A stretch of 64,000 nucleotides of DNA from NCBI RefSeq assembly GCF_011742555.1, contig NZ_JAAQQR010000003.1:620001-684000 (forward strand), read 5' to 3'. The stretch comes from Luteibacter jiangsuensis. GTDB lineage: Bacteria > Pseudomonadota > Gammaproteobacteria > Xanthomonadales > Rhodanobacteraceae. The stretch's first letter is position 1. Each line of letters begins with the position of its first letter. This document shows positions 27,360 to 35,682 of the stretch, in pieces. The position numbers were made by a program, and so were the translations under genes. The notes beneath the pieces were generated by a model. It had not been told where the DNA came from. It ran no database searches and saw nothing but the letters and a program-made list of their open reading frames with translations.

Positions 27360-28000
27360 GGTGCTCCGGCGACACGCTCCGCGAAGCGGATGCCCTGCGT
27401 GCCCCGCAGGCGCTGCAATGTTTCGTCCGATGCCGGTTTGCCGTCTTCCTGGACCAGCGTGTACGCGCCGACCTCGTTCGGACCGCCCGCCACGCGCAGA
27501 TGCAGGCTCTGCAACAGCTGGTTCCACTCGGCAACCTTCATCGCGGCCTGCGGCACCACACGCAACGAGCCGGCGGCCGCGGGGGCTTCGTCCTGGCTGC
27601 TCAGCGTTCGGTAGACGGGCGCGGGCGGTGCTTCGCCGCGCAGCTTCACGCCCAGCACGCCGATGCCGACAGCCTGCACCAGCACCGCGGCGGCCAGGGC
27701 GCGCACGAGCCAACCCGATGAGGCAAGGCGGCGCGCCACGGGCGGCCGTGCCTCCTCTTCGTCGAGGCGGGCCATCAGGCGGGCGAGGCCCGCTTCGGCG
27801 TCGAGCGGAAGATCGGACGGCAGGGACAGGGCTTCGCGCAGGCGTTCCTGCTGCGCGAATTCCTCTCGGCAGCCATGGCAGCCGGCGAGGTGCGCCCGCA
27901 GCCAGTCGTCTTGCGTGGTGGGAGCATCGCCCCGCAGTACCCAGGGCATCGCTTCCCAGGCTCGTGTGCAATCCCTGCCGGCATCCTTCTGGAGGGTCAT
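27356..28000 (-). CDS. Zinc-finger anti-sigma factor
   Basis: A 214-residue membrane protein with a cytoplasmic ZAS domain: HLAGCHGCREEF (His-x3-Cys-x2-Cys) near residue 40, preceded by LRGDAPTTQDDWL. A single span lies around residues 100-118 (LVRALAAAVLVQAVGIGVLG), and a periplasmic C-terminal domain of about 95 residues follows. This is the standard plan of anti-sigma factors that hold an ECF sigma factor at the membrane. It overlaps both neighbours by four bases. The name is assigned from the motif and from its place after a sigma gene. Confidence 0.9.
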   Translation of the reverse strand: MTLQKDAGRDCTRAWEAMPWVLRGDAPTTQDDWLRAHLAGCHGCREEFAQQERLREALSLPSDLPLDAEAGLARLMARLDEEEARPPVARRLASSGWLVRALAAAVLVQAVGIGVLGVKLRGEAPPAPVYRTLSSQDEAPAAAGSLRVVPQAAMKVAEWNQLLQSLHLRVAGGPNEVGAYTLVQEDGKPASDETLQRLRGTQGIRFAERVAGAP

Positions 28001-28581
28001 GGCGCATTCTCTCTGTGTATGTTTCGCTCGCCGGCAAGGCCGGGGAGCACGTTGCGCAGCTTCACGCGCGCGTGGAAAAGACGGGCCTTCACCGTGCCCA
28101 CCGGGCAACCCATGATGGTCGCCACGTCGTCCAGCGTGTGGCCCACGCCGTAGACGAGTTCCACCACCACGCGCTGGTCGGCCGAGAGCCGCTCCAGGCC
28201 CTTGCCCAGCCAGTCGCGCATCACGCGGTCGTCGTCCGGGTCGTGCGAAGGCGTGCGGTCCTCGGGCAGGCTGTCCTCGTCCACCGGCTCGCTGCCATGC
28301 TGGCGCAATGCCTTGAGGCCGCAGCGGTACGCGATGCCCATGATCCAGGTGGACACCCGGGAATCGCCCTGGAAGGTGCCGGCTTTCTGCCAGGCGATCC
28401 AGAAACAGTCGTTGATGGCTTCCTCGACGACATCGGCGCGCCGGGTGATGCGCGACAGGAACCGGCAGAGCCGGCCATGGTAGGCGCGGTACATCACGGA
28501 GAGCGCGGCCCGGTCGCCCTCCGCCATGCGCCGCAGCAGCTGGCGGTCTGTCGCGTCGGCCTGGTTGTCGGCGTCGCTCAT
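27997..28581 (-). CDS. ECF RNA polymerase sigma factor
   Basis: A 194-residue group 4 sigma factor. Region 2 spans about residues 15-85 (YRAYHGRLCRFLSRIT, VVEEAINDCFWIAWQKAG, STWIMGIAYRCGLK). Region 4 spans about 125-180 with the helix-turn-helix HTLDDVATIMGCPVGTVKARL. It is followed, through ATGA overlaps, by an anti-sigma factor and a subtilase. A bipartite motif 30 bases upstream recurs before five other transcription units in this window, suggesting autoregulation and a local regulon. A tiny frame (28604-28578) ends in an ATGA overlap with this start. Confidence 0.95.
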   Translation of the reverse strand: MSDADNQADATDRQLLRRMAEGDRAALSVMYRAYHGRLCRFLSRITRRADVVEEAINDCFWIAWQKAGTFQGDSRVSTWIMGIAYRCGLKALRQHGSEPVDEDSLPEDRTPSHDPDDDRVMRDWLGKGLERLSADQRVVVELVYGVGHTLDDVATIMGCPVGTVKARLFHARVKLRNVLPGLAGERNIHRENAP

Positions 28582-28604
28582 GGGCGTGGCTCGTGGGTTT
28601 GCAT
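28578..28604 (-). CDS. Candidate leaderless 8-codon upstream frame coupled to the ECF sigma gene
   Basis: The ATG at 28604 lies six bases after the proposed -10 box and opens the frame MQTHEPRP. Its TGA (28580-28578) overlaps the sigma ATG as ATGA. If transcripts start near this ATG, as the spacing at 39498 and 48847 suggests, the sigma factor could be translated by coupling from a leaderless upstream peptide. The sigma start has no strong Shine-Dalgarno sequence of its own. Speculative. Confidence 0.25.
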   Translation of the reverse strand: MQTHEPRP

Positions 28605-28610
28605 GACTCT

Positions 28611-28639
28611 TGGGTGCCGGGCGGGACGAAAAAGGTTGC
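28611..28639 (-). promoter_or_regulatory. ECF-type promoter of the sigma operon
   Basis: Minus strand: GCAACC (28639-28634), 15-base spacer, GGCACCCA (28618-28611). The same bipartite element with 15 or 16 bases between the halves occurs upstream of five other operons in the window (31841, 31881, 39464, 48773, 48812). An AACC core is usual for ECF -35 elements. The motif end is 30 bases from the sigma start codon. Confidence 0.65.
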
Positions 28640-28651
28640 GCCCGTCACCTT

Positions 28652-29362
28652 TCAGAAAGTCCACGCCACGGTCGCGATCCATGGTGAGACCTTGTACTGG
28701 TACCTGGGCCGGTCGCGATCGCTCGTGACGTGGGCCACCTCAACGCGCCAGGGGCCGCGGTCCCAGGCCACGCCGGCGTGGCCGTAATAGTAGTGGTTCC
28801 GACGCTCGTAACCGGCGCCGCGCGGCGGCACCAGTTCCTGGGCGACGCCGGCGCTCGCCGTGAAGGCGAGCCCATGGGCCAGTGGCCACCGGAAACCCAG
28901 ATCGGCGGCCCCGCGCGGCCTCTGCCCGCCGTAGCGGTCCAGATGCGACGCAGAGAGCCCGAAGGTCAGCACGTCGCGATAGATCCAGCTCACGCCGAGT
29001 TCGGTGCGGTCGTACGTTCTTCCGCCGCCGTGGCGCGGATAGCGGTAGTCGAGAAGGCTGGCCTGCATTTGCCAGTCCGGCGAGAGCGACCAGGAATGGG
29101 CAACCTGCGCAACGAATCCGACGAACCCGCGCGGTGTGCGCGCTTCCGCGCTGGCGGAGACGCCGGCGGACCAGCCCGAGGGCGAGGTCCAGTTGAGCGC
29201 GCCCTGGAAGACGGGGCCGGGGCGGGTGATCGCCAGGCCGCGGTCCACCAGTTGCGATGCGACGGCGACGGTACCGCTGAAGGGGGAGTCCTCGGCCCGT
29301 GCCTCGTGGCAGGCGAACGCCGCGCAAGCGGCCATGGCGCACGCGAACGCGCCGCGGTTCAC
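28652..29362 (-). CDS. Putative outer-membrane beta-barrel protein
   Basis: A protein of about 236 residues with a signal sequence (CAMAACAAFACHEARA) when started at GTG 29362; ATG 29422 or 29461 would lengthen the N-terminus. The mature part shows alternating amphipathic strands rich in aromatic residues (TVAVASQLVDRGLAITRPGP, GVSWIYRDVLTFGLSASHLD, YYYGHAGVAWDRGPW), ending in a C-terminal phenylalanine as in outer-membrane barrels. It resembles the family of proteobacterial outer-membrane proteins of unknown function with a RGL-type first hairpin. It is last in the b561/cytochrome operon, about 100 bases after the cytochrome c gene. Confidence 0.75.
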   Translation of the reverse strand: MNRGAFACAMAACAAFACHEARAEDSPFSGTVAVASQLVDRGLAITRPGPVFQGALNWTSPSGWSAGVSASAEARTPRGFVGFVAQVAHSWSLSPDWQMQASLLDYRYPRHGGGRTYDRTELGVSWIYRDVLTFGLSASHLDRYGGQRPRGAADLGFRWPLAHGLAFTASAGVAQELVPPRGAGYERRNHYYYGHAGVAWDRGPWRVEVAHVTSDRDRPRYQYKVSPWIATVAWTF

Positions 29363-29464
29363 GCGGACGCCGGCCCTCGGCCGGCGTTGCGGTGCGTTCG
29401 TGAACGCGGGACCGTACTCCATCTGTGCATTCAGCCCTCGGGCTCGGCTCGGCCCGCACACACT

Positions 29465-29869
29465 CTAATGAAGGGTCTCGAGATAGGAAATCAGATTGTC
29501 GAGGTCCTTCGCATCGTCCAGGCCGTCGTATTTCATTTTCGTGCCCGGGTTGGCTTTTTTCGCCGGCTGCGACAGATACGTATGCAACTGTTCCGTCGTC
29601 CATGTCCAGGGACTGTGCTTCAGTGCATCGGAATAGTCATAGTCGGAAACGCTACCGGCCTTCCTGCCGACGATACCGAACAGGCTGGGACCTTTCTTGT
29701 TGCGGCCTTCCGCTACGGCGTGGCATTCGGCGCATTCGGTCTTGAAGACGTCCTTGCCGGCGGAGGCGTCGCCGGCCCGGGCGGCCGGGGGTGCCAGGGC
29801 CCCGGCGACAAGTGCGAACAGTGCCAGGAAACAACGGTTGGATAACGACACGCGTGCGGCTCCCGTCAT
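29465..29869 (-). CDS. Periplasmic class I cytochrome c
   Basis: A 134-residue exported monohaem cytochrome. The signal peptide ends PPAARAG near residue 32. The haem site is CAECH (Cys46, Cys49, His50), and the likely axial methionine is Met112 in NPGTKMKY. The order of motifs (GKDVFKTECAECH, GPSLFGIVGRKAG, LHTYLSQPAKKANPGTKM, LDNLISYLETLH) is that of cytochrome c2/c550-like proteins. It lies two bases downstream of the porin-cytochrome gene, so the two are co-expressed, and it can shuttle electrons between the b561 protein and the outer membrane or an oxidase. Confidence 0.92.
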   Translation of the reverse strand: MTGAARVSLSNRCFLALFALVAGALAPPAARAGDASAGKDVFKTECAECHAVAEGRNKKGPSLFGIVGRKAGSVSDYDYSDALKHSPWTWTTEQLHTYLSQPAKKANPGTKMKYDGLDDAKDLDNLISYLETLH

Positions 29870-29871
29870 GG

Positions 29872-31212
29872 TCAGAAAGCGATGCTGGCCGAGATGGAGA
29901 ACGCATTCAGATCGCGTGCGTCGGTACGTTGCGTGCCCGGTGCTGCGAAGAAGATGTCGTCCTCCCTGCCGGCGAAGCGGCTGAAGCGGAACCAGGTGGC
30001 CGCGAGCTTCAGGTTGGCGATCGAGGTATACGAATCGTCCTTACCGAACGGCGCCCAGTACAGGCTGATGAGGTTGGTGGTGGTATCCGGATCGCCCGAC
30101 GGGCCGAAGCGGGCGAGGTCGCGCGAGCCCGTGCTCTTGAAGTGGGTGAAGGTCAGACCGTAGGTCTGCTTGAACGTATAGGTCACGGTCATCGTCTGGT
30201 CGTGCACGATGCCCTTGTCCCGCGCGAGCACGCCGCCGATCAGGGGCGTACTGCCGTAGTCGCGCTTCTCGAGGATGTTCACGTAGGCCAGTTGCACGAT
30301 GTGATCGCGGTTGCCCAGGTACTGGTAGGTGAGGTCGTAGCCGAGGTCCACGATGTCGTCGCTGGGGCCGGAGCGCGGCAACTGCCGTTTCGTGGTGAGG
30401 CCCACCACGCCGGCCGAGAAGAACTGCTTCTTCATGTCCTTCATGTAGGCGAAGCGCCCGTAAGCGGTATCGCGCAGCCGGCCCGGATCGCCGCCGATGT
30501 TGTAGCCGAGGTGGTCCTGCTGCGAAGTGGGCAACGATCGATACGTGCCCGCCTCCCCGTACCAGTTGTCGTCATACAGGGCATAGGCCGTGGCCCCGAT
30601 GACGCGGTTGGCCAGCGAGTTGGGGCTGGACGGGTTGAGGAGCGAGCCCGTGACGCCGGCGGGGCCGAGGAAGCTGGCGGAGGGCAGGGCGGAGATCGGG
30701 TCGTTGAAGCCCGGACTGTTGTTCACGCTGATGCCGAACAAGGTGTCCTTGCCGCCGATCTTCAGTTCCTTGGCCACGAAGCGGAGGTCCACGCTGCTGA
30801 GTTTCGTGTTGTAGGTGTTGTGGCCGGTGTGATCGGCCTCAGCCTTGACGAAGCCCCCCACCTGGTCGGTGAGCCGGCCGGCGAGGTAGAGGTCGCCTTC
30901 GGACAGATCGGTGCTGCTGTTGCCGCGTGCCGGATTGCTGTGCGTTTCGGTCAACTGCAGGGCCAGCGGAATCTTCGTGCCCTTGCCGTCCGTGTCGGTA
31001 TAGCCACCCAGCTTGAAGCGCATGCCATAAGGCGTAAGCGCGGGGCCGTAGGCACCGGCGTGGCAGTCGGCGCAGGCAGCGCCGGTCTGTCGCGCATAGG
31101 CGGGAATGGCCTGCGCGGTGCCGGTGACGAACAGCAGCAGCGCGGCGAGCATGCCGCCCAGGATGAAAATGTGGTTCCTTCGCTTCGCGCGTCGGTTCGT
31201 TGGCGGCAGCAT
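29872..31212 (-). CDS. Outer-membrane barrel with an N-terminal CxxCH haem motif
   Basis: A 446-residue protein with an export signal (FILGGMLAALLLFVTGTAQA), then at once a single haem-attachment motif CADCH (Cys47, Cys50, His51), then about 380 residues of alternating strands ending in SISASIAF, a porin-like C-terminus. The haem lies close to the N-terminus of the barrel, as in fused porin-cytochromes proposed to move electrons across the outer membrane. The ATG at 31212 is preceded by AAGGA. It is flanked by a b561 gene and a soluble cytochrome c gene. Function is an inference; a haem-decorated porin for another purpose remains possible. Confidence 0.8.
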   Translation of the reverse strand: MLPPTNRRAKRRNHIFILGGMLAALLLFVTGTAQAIPAYARQTGAACADCHAGAYGPALTPYGMRFKLGGYTDTDGKGTKIPLALQLTETHSNPARGNSSTDLSEGDLYLAGRLTDQVGGFVKAEADHTGHNTYNTKLSSVDLRFVAKELKIGGKDTLFGISVNNSPGFNDPISALPSASFLGPAGVTGSLLNPSSPNSLANRVIGATAYALYDDNWYGEAGTYRSLPTSQQDHLGYNIGGDPGRLRDTAYGRFAYMKDMKKQFFSAGVVGLTTKRQLPRSGPSDDIVDLGYDLTYQYLGNRDHIVQLAYVNILEKRDYGSTPLIGGVLARDKGIVHDQTMTVTYTFKQTYGLTFTHFKSTGSRDLARFGPSGDPDTTTNLISLYWAPFGKDDSYTSIANLKLAATWFRFSRFAGREDDIFFAAPGTQRTDARDLNAFSISASIAF

Positions 31213-31262
31213 GGTCGGTTCCTTCTTACTGTCGATGGATCGCAACGTACGGCGGCCGCGCA

Positions 31263-31811
31263 TCAGCGGCGGCGCCCGGGTAACATCATTCGCAAGGTGT
31301 GATCGCGCACCACGAAGTGGTGCCAGAGGGCGGCGGAAAGGTGCAGGGTCACCAGCACGAGCAGCGCCCAGGCCGCGTCCACGTGCCACGCCTGCAGCCT
31401 GTCCGCCAGGTCCTCGTTCTCGCCGACCAGGGCCGGAAGGGTGAGCCCGAAGAAGTGCACGTCCAGTCCCGCGGCTCCGCACATCGCCCAGCCGAGCAAG
31501 GGCAGCGCGAGCAGCAACGCATATAGGGCAATGTGCGTGACGCCGGCAGCGAACCGCACGATGCGCGAATGATCGCCGCCCGGCTGCAATTTGCCGTAGC
31601 GGATGCGCAGCCACACCCGAACACCGAAAAGCAGCAGCACCAGCAGTCCGGCGTGACGATGGCCTTCGAGCAACCAGGCGCGCAGGGCCCGGCCGTCGAG
31701 TTCGTCGCGAAGCAGGATCAGCGTGGCCGCGACGGCCACGCAGAACACGGTGAGCCAGTGCAACGCCACCAGCTTGCGCGGTCGCGTCGGTACCGGTTCG
31801 TTTCTCTCCAT
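31263..31811 (-). CDS. Cytochrome b561-type membrane protein
   Basis: A 182-residue four-helix membrane protein of the prokaryotic b561/thiosulfate reductase b-subunit fold. Candidate haem-ligand histidines lie in LVALHWLT (His18), LLEGHRHAG (His51, His53), and the C-terminal segments [10 protein letters not shown] and [10 protein letters not shown]. Such proteins usually pass electrons between quinol and periplasmic cytochromes. The ATG at 31811 follows GAGGGG. It is the first gene of an operon with a haem porin, a cytochrome c and an outer-membrane protein, and has an ECF-type motif 30 bases upstream. Confidence 0.88.
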   Translation of the reverse strand: MERNEPVPTRPRKLVALHWLTVFCVAVAATLILLRDELDGRALRAWLLEGHRHAGLLVLLLFGVRVWLRIRYGKLQPGGDHSRIVRFAAGVTHIALYALLLALPLLGWAMCGAAGLDVHFFGLTLPALVGENEDLADRLQAWHVDAAWALLVLVTLHLSAALWHHFVVRDHTLRMMLPGRRR

Positions 31812-31840
31812 GCCGGGGCCCCTCGGGTGTCGTGTCCGGT

Positions 31841-31869
31841 TGAGTGCCGCCGTGGGGCGGGAAGGTTGC
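31841..31869 (-). promoter_or_regulatory. ECF-type promoter of the b561/cytochrome operon
   Basis: Minus strand: GCAACC (31869-31864), 15-base spacer, GGCACTCA (31848-31841). The motif end is 30 bases from the b561 start, exactly the same distance as in the sigma operon. A plus-strand copy begins 12 bases away, at 31881. Confidence 0.65.
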
Positions 31870-31880
31870 ACTGCGCGGCC

Positions 31881-31910
31881 GCAACCTTTTGTCGAACGGC
31901 GTGGCACTCA
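31881..31910 (+). promoter_or_regulatory. ECF-type promoter of the fdtA polysaccharide operon
   Basis: Plus strand: GCAACC (31881-31886), 16-base spacer, GGCACTCA (31903-31910), 38 bases before the fdtA start. It is divergent from the b561 promoter, so one sigma factor could switch on both operons. Confidence 0.6.
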
Positions 31911-31948
31911 GCCTCGAGTCCGCCGTCAGCACAGCAGGTCGCCCGCAC

Positions 31949-32374
31949 ATGGACATCCAATCGATACCCCTGCAGACGCACGGCGACAGCCGCGGGATGC
32001 TTGTCGCCCTCGAGCAGGAGCGCAACGTTCCCTTCCCGATCAGGCGCGTGTATTACCTTTTCGCGACCAGCACCGACGTGCACCGCGGCATGCACGCGCA
32101 CCGGCACCTCAATCAGCTGGCGGTGGCGGTGCGAGGCAGCGTCACCTTCCTGCTCGACGACGGCACCGGCCCGAGCACGGTCACGCTGAACGACCCCACC
32201 CGGGGGCTTCTCCTCGGAAGCATGGTATGGCGCGACCTCTACGATTTCAGCGAGGACTGCGTGCTGATGGTGCTGGCCGACCAGCTCTACGACCCGGCCG
32301 ACTACATCACCGATTACGACGAGTTCATTCGCGAGGTGAAGGGCGAAGCCAGGCTGGAGGGAAGCGCATGGTGA
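31949..32374 (+). CDS. fdtA: FdtA/WxcM-like dTDP-sugar 3,4-ketoisomerase
   Basis: A 141-residue cupin that moves the keto group of dTDP-4-keto-6-deoxyglucose from C4 to C3, before transamination. Family motifs are visible: [40 protein letters not shown] with the active-site histidine cluster, and the C-terminal [17 protein letters not shown]. It is the first gene of the polysaccharide operon and overlaps the aminotransferase gene by seven bases. Whether the product has the galacto (FdtA) or gluco (QdtA) configuration cannot be read from sequence. Confidence 0.88.
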   Translation: MDIQSIPLQTHGDSRGMLVALEQERNVPFPIRRVYYLFATSTDVHRGMHAHRHLNQLAVAVRGSVTFLLDDGTGPSTVTLNDPTRGLLLGSMVWRDLYDFSEDCVLMVLADQLYDPADYITDYDEFIREVKGEARLEGSAW

Positions 32375-33495
32375 CATCGGCGTCGCCGGTGGTGCCATTC
32401 CTCGACCTTCGCGAGGCCAATGCCGCGCATGCCGACGAACTGAAGGCCGCCGCGGCCAGGGTCATCGACTCCGGCTGGTACGTCATGGGCGAGGAGTTGT
32501 CCTGCTTCGAGCGCGAATTCGCTGCCTGGTGCGGCGTGCGCCACGCCGTGGGTGTGGGTAACGGACTGGACGCGCTGTCGCTGATCCTGCGTGCCTACAT
32601 CGACATGGGCGAGCTGGCGGAGGGCGACGAGGTGATCGTGCCGGCCAACACGTTCATCGCGACGTTCCTCGCCGTGAGCGGCAACCGCCTGGTGCCCGTG
32701 CCGGTGGAACCGGACGATGCCTCGTTCAACCTCGATCCGTCGCGCGTCGAGGATGCCATCGGACCGCGTACGCGCGCGATCATGGCGGTTCATCTCTATG
32801 GCCGCCTTGCCGATATGGCCGCACTCGCGACCATCGCCCGGCGACACGGTCTCCTGCTGATCGAAGACGCCGCGCAGGCGCACGGCGCGGCGTCGCTCGG
32901 GCGAAAGGCCGGCGCGTTCGGCGACGCGGCGGGGTTCAGCTTCTATCCCGGCAAGAACCTCGGTGCCCTGGGCGACGGCGGCGCCGTCGTGACCGATGAC
33001 GATCGGCTTGCCGCGGCCGTGCGCGCATTGCGCAACTACGGTTCGGTGGAGAAGTACCGGCACGACCGGCAAGGCGTGAACTCCCGTCTCGACGAATGGC
33101 AGGCCGCCGTGTTGCGGGTGAAGCTCCGCCACCTCGATGCGGAGAACCTGGCACGGCAGCGGATCGCCGCCGTCTATCGGCAGTCGATCGTCCATCCCGC
33201 CATCCGGGTGCCGGGTGAGGGAAGCCCGGGCAGCCACGCGTGGCATCTTTTCGTGGTGCGCAGCGCGCGACGCGACGCCCTGCGCAAGCACCTGGCCTCC
33301 CGGGGCGTGCAAACGCTGGTGCACTACCCGATTCCGCCGCACCGCCAGGAGGCCTATGTGCAGCTGCGGCACCTGTCGCTGCCGCTCACGGAGCGCATCC
33401 ACGACGAGGTGGTGAGCCTGCCGATGGGGCCACGCCTTCGTGCGGACCAGGTGGCGCAGGTGGTGGACGCCTGCCTGTCGTTTCCCCTCGCATGA
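32368..33495 (+). CDS. fdtB: DegT/DnrJ/EryC1/StrS sugar aminotransferase (FdtB-like)
   Basis: A PLP enzyme of 375 residues that would aminate the 3-keto sugar made by the preceding isomerase, giving a 3-amino-3,6-dideoxyhexose nucleotide. The PLP lysine lies in [18 protein letters not shown], with [11 protein letters not shown] for the ring-binding aspartate and the N-terminal [14 protein letters not shown]. It overlaps fdtA and wzx. An N-acetyl- or acyl-transferase that normally completes such sugars is not found nearby. Confidence 0.9.
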   Translation: MVTSASPVVPFLDLREANAAHADELKAAAARVIDSGWYVMGEELSCFEREFAAWCGVRHAVGVGNGLDALSLILRAYIDMGELAEGDEVIVPANTFIATFLAVSGNRLVPVPVEPDDASFNLDPSRVEDAIGPRTRAIMAVHLYGRLADMAALATIARRHGLLLIEDAAQAHGAASLGRKAGAFGDAAGFSFYPGKNLGALGDGGAVVTDDDRLAAAVRALRNYGSVEKYRHDRQGVNSRLDEWQAAVLRVKLRHLDAENLARQRIAAVYRQSIVHPAIRVPGEGSPGSHAWHLFVVRSARRDALRKHLASRGVQTLVHYPIPPHRQEAYVQLRHLSLPLTERIHDEVVSLPMGPRLRADQVAQVVDACLSFPLA

Positions 33496-34742
33496 ACATC
33501 GTCCGGACAGGTCTCTATTCGGCGGCGGGAACGGCCGCGCGCCTGCTTGCCGCGCTGCTCGTGGTGAAGCTGGTCGCCTCGTTCGCGGGCCCCGCCGGCG
33601 TCGGGCGGCTGGGCCAGTTCATCAGCCTGATGTCGCTACTGGCGGTGTTCGCCGGGGGAGGCATCGGCTCCGCGGTGGTGAAGTACGTGGCGGAATACCG
33701 CGACGACGCGGCGCGCCTTGCGCGTCTTCTGTCCGCCGCCCTGTGGTACGCGCTGCTGGCCTCCTGTGCGATGGGCCTCGTGACGTGGCTCTTCAGCGAG
33801 AGGATCGCCGCATGGTTGTTGGGCGACACGGCGTATGCCGGGCTCGTGCGCGTGCTCGCCATCGCGCAACTGGGCGTCGCAGCCGTCAACTACATCCTCG
33901 CGGTCATCAACGGTTTCATGGACGTTCGCCGGTTGGCGCTGGTGCAGGTCGCCGGTTCGGCGCTGGCGATGCTGGCGGCGCTCGCGCTCTCGCGCTGGCT
34001 GCATCTGTATGGCGCGCTGCTTTCCCTGGTGCTGGGACAGGTGCTGTGGCTCGTGGTGGGCTTGCCCGCATGGTGGCGCAGTCCGTACTTCCAGCGCGGG
34101 ATGCTCCGCATGCGCTTCGATCGGGAGATGACCCGCCGGCTCGCCGCGTTCTCGACGATGACGCTGACGTCGGCGCTGGTGCCGCCGTTGGTGAACATCG
34201 CCGTGCGCGACGATCTCGCCGCCCGCTTCGGATGGGAGCAGGTCGGCTACTGGCAGGCGGTCACCCGTGTGTCGGACGCCTACCTTTTGTTCGTGGTCGC
34301 GGCGATCAACATGCATTACCTGCCCCGGCTTGCGGCGGCGAAGGAGCGGGGGGCTTTGGTCGCCGCCCTGGGCGAAGCGTGGCGTTACCTCCTGCCTGCG
34401 GTGATGGGGGTGGCGGTCGTCATCTACCTGATGCGCGATGTGGTCACCAGGGTGCTTTTCAGTGGCGATTTCGCGGCGGCGAACGACCTGTATGCGCCGC
34501 AGCTAATCGGCGACGTGCTGAAGATCGCTTCGTTCGTGCTTGCCTACCTCATGCTCGCCAAGGCGATGACTCGGCTCTTCATCGTCTCCGAACTCGTTTT
34601 CGCCGGAACGTACTTCCTCCTCGTGCACGCCTTGTCGATCCGTTTCGGTCTGGTCGGCGCGATGTACGCCTTTGCCGCGAACTACGCGATCTACCTGCTC
34701 TTCAACGTTGCCGTGGCAAGGCGCTACCTGGGAGCCCTGTGA
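33492..34742 (+). CDS. Wzx-type flippase (O-antigen/ECA translocase family)
   Basis: A 416-residue membrane protein with about twelve hydrophobic spans, of the MATE/polysaccharide-transporter superfamily. The opening [20 protein letters not shown] and the motif [13 protein letters not shown] resemble WzxE translocases for lipid-linked oligosaccharides. It should move undecaprenyl-linked repeat units across the inner membrane. It overlaps fdtB by four bases and lies one base from the next gene, within a single operon that also has Wzy- and Wzz-like genes. Confidence 0.88.
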   Translation: MNIVRTGLYSAAGTAARLLAALLVVKLVASFAGPAGVGRLGQFISLMSLLAVFAGGGIGSAVVKYVAEYRDDAARLARLLSAALWYALLASCAMGLVTWLFSERIAAWLLGDTAYAGLVRVLAIAQLGVAAVNYILAVINGFMDVRRLALVQVAGSALAMLAALALSRWLHLYGALLSLVLGQVLWLVVGLPAWWRSPYFQRGMLRMRFDREMTRRLAAFSTMTLTSALVPPLVNIAVRDDLAARFGWEQVGYWQAVTRVSDAYLLFVVAAINMHYLPRLAAAKERGALVAALGEAWRYLLPAVMGVAVVIYLMRDVVTRVLFSGDFAAANDLYAPQLIGDVLKIASFVLAYLMLAKAMTRLFIVSELVFAGTYFLLVHALSIRFGLVGAMYAFAANYAIYLLFNVAVARRYLGAL

Positions 34743-34743
34743 C

Positions 34744-35682
34744 ATGACCGCCCCGGCGACAACGTCGATGCCGCTCGTTTCGGTGCTCGTGCCCGCCTAC
34801 AACCACGAGGCTTTCGTGCGGGAATGCCTGGACAGCATTCTCGCCGACCACTACCCGGCGAAGGAGATCGTGATCATCGACGACGGCTCGACGGACGGCA
34901 CCGCCGGATGCATCGAGGCGTGGCTGGCGCGGCACCGCGACGATATCCCCGTGGAATACGTGAGCCGCGAGAACAAGGGCATTGCCGCCACCCTGAACGA
35001 GCTGGCGGCACGCGCGCATGGCGAATTCCTGCGCATCGGCGCCAGCGACGATTTCTTCCTGCCGGGTGGTTCGGAGACCCTGGTGCGCTACCTGATGGCA
35101 CATCCGGGCAAGGGCGCCGCCATTGGCGACTGCGTGGTCGTCGACCGCGACGGCCGGAAGTTGCTCGACAGTGGCATGAGCGACCTGCATGGCGCAGACA
35201 AACGCCTGTACCGTACCGACGAGGGCATTCGCCGTGCCGTGATCAGCCATTGGGCCATCGGCGGGCCGGTGACCATGCTGCGCAAGGGCGCCCTTGAAAC
35301 CGTCGCGCGCTGGACCGAAGGCCTTCGCATCGACGACTGGGACCTCTTCCTGCGCCTTGCTGCGCGCGACGCCATCGGTTTCGTCGACGAGAAGGTCTGC
35401 GCATACCGTCTGCACGGTGCCAACTTCAGCAAGACGCGCCATACGGCCACACGCATCGTGAACCTCACCGAGGCACGCGAGGTGGCACTGCGCCGCGTCT
35501 GCATGTTCGCCGAGCCGGACCGCACGCTGCTGCGTGCGGAGGCATGCCGCATCGGTGCGAAGATCGCCTACCTGCAGGGCAGGATGGGAAAGGTCGCCGT
35601 GCACATGGCAGCCTATGTCGCGCTGCTGGCGATCTCGAGGCTCCGCGTCGCGCACGGTCGCCATCGCATGGGTGCGGCGTGA
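34744..35682 (+). CDS. Family 2 glycosyltransferase
   Basis: A 312-residue GT-A fold transferase. VSVLVPAYNHEAFVRECLDS is the nucleotide-sugar binding start, IVIIDDGSTDGT carries the first aspartate group, and RIGASDDFFLPGG is the DxD-like metal site. The C-terminal part includes IDDWDLFLRLA. There is no membrane anchor apart from a weak hydrophobic patch near residue 290. Donor and acceptor are unknown. It is the only glycosyltransferase in this operon, so more must be supplied elsewhere, for example by the two GT4 enzymes at 43789-46001. Confidence 0.9.
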   Translation: MTAPATTSMPLVSVLVPAYNHEAFVRECLDSILADHYPAKEIVIIDDGSTDGTAGCIEAWLARHRDDIPVEYVSRENKGIAATLNELAARAHGEFLRIGASDDFFLPGGSETLVRYLMAHPGKGAAIGDCVVVDRDGRKLLDSGMSDLHGADKRLYRTDEGIRRAVISHWAIGGPVTMLRKGALETVARWTEGLRIDDWDLFLRLAARDAIGFVDEKVCAYRLHGANFSKTRHTATRIVNLTEAREVALRRVCMFAEPDRTLLRAEACRIGAKIAYLQGRMGKVAVHMAAYVALLAISRLRVAHGRHRMGAA

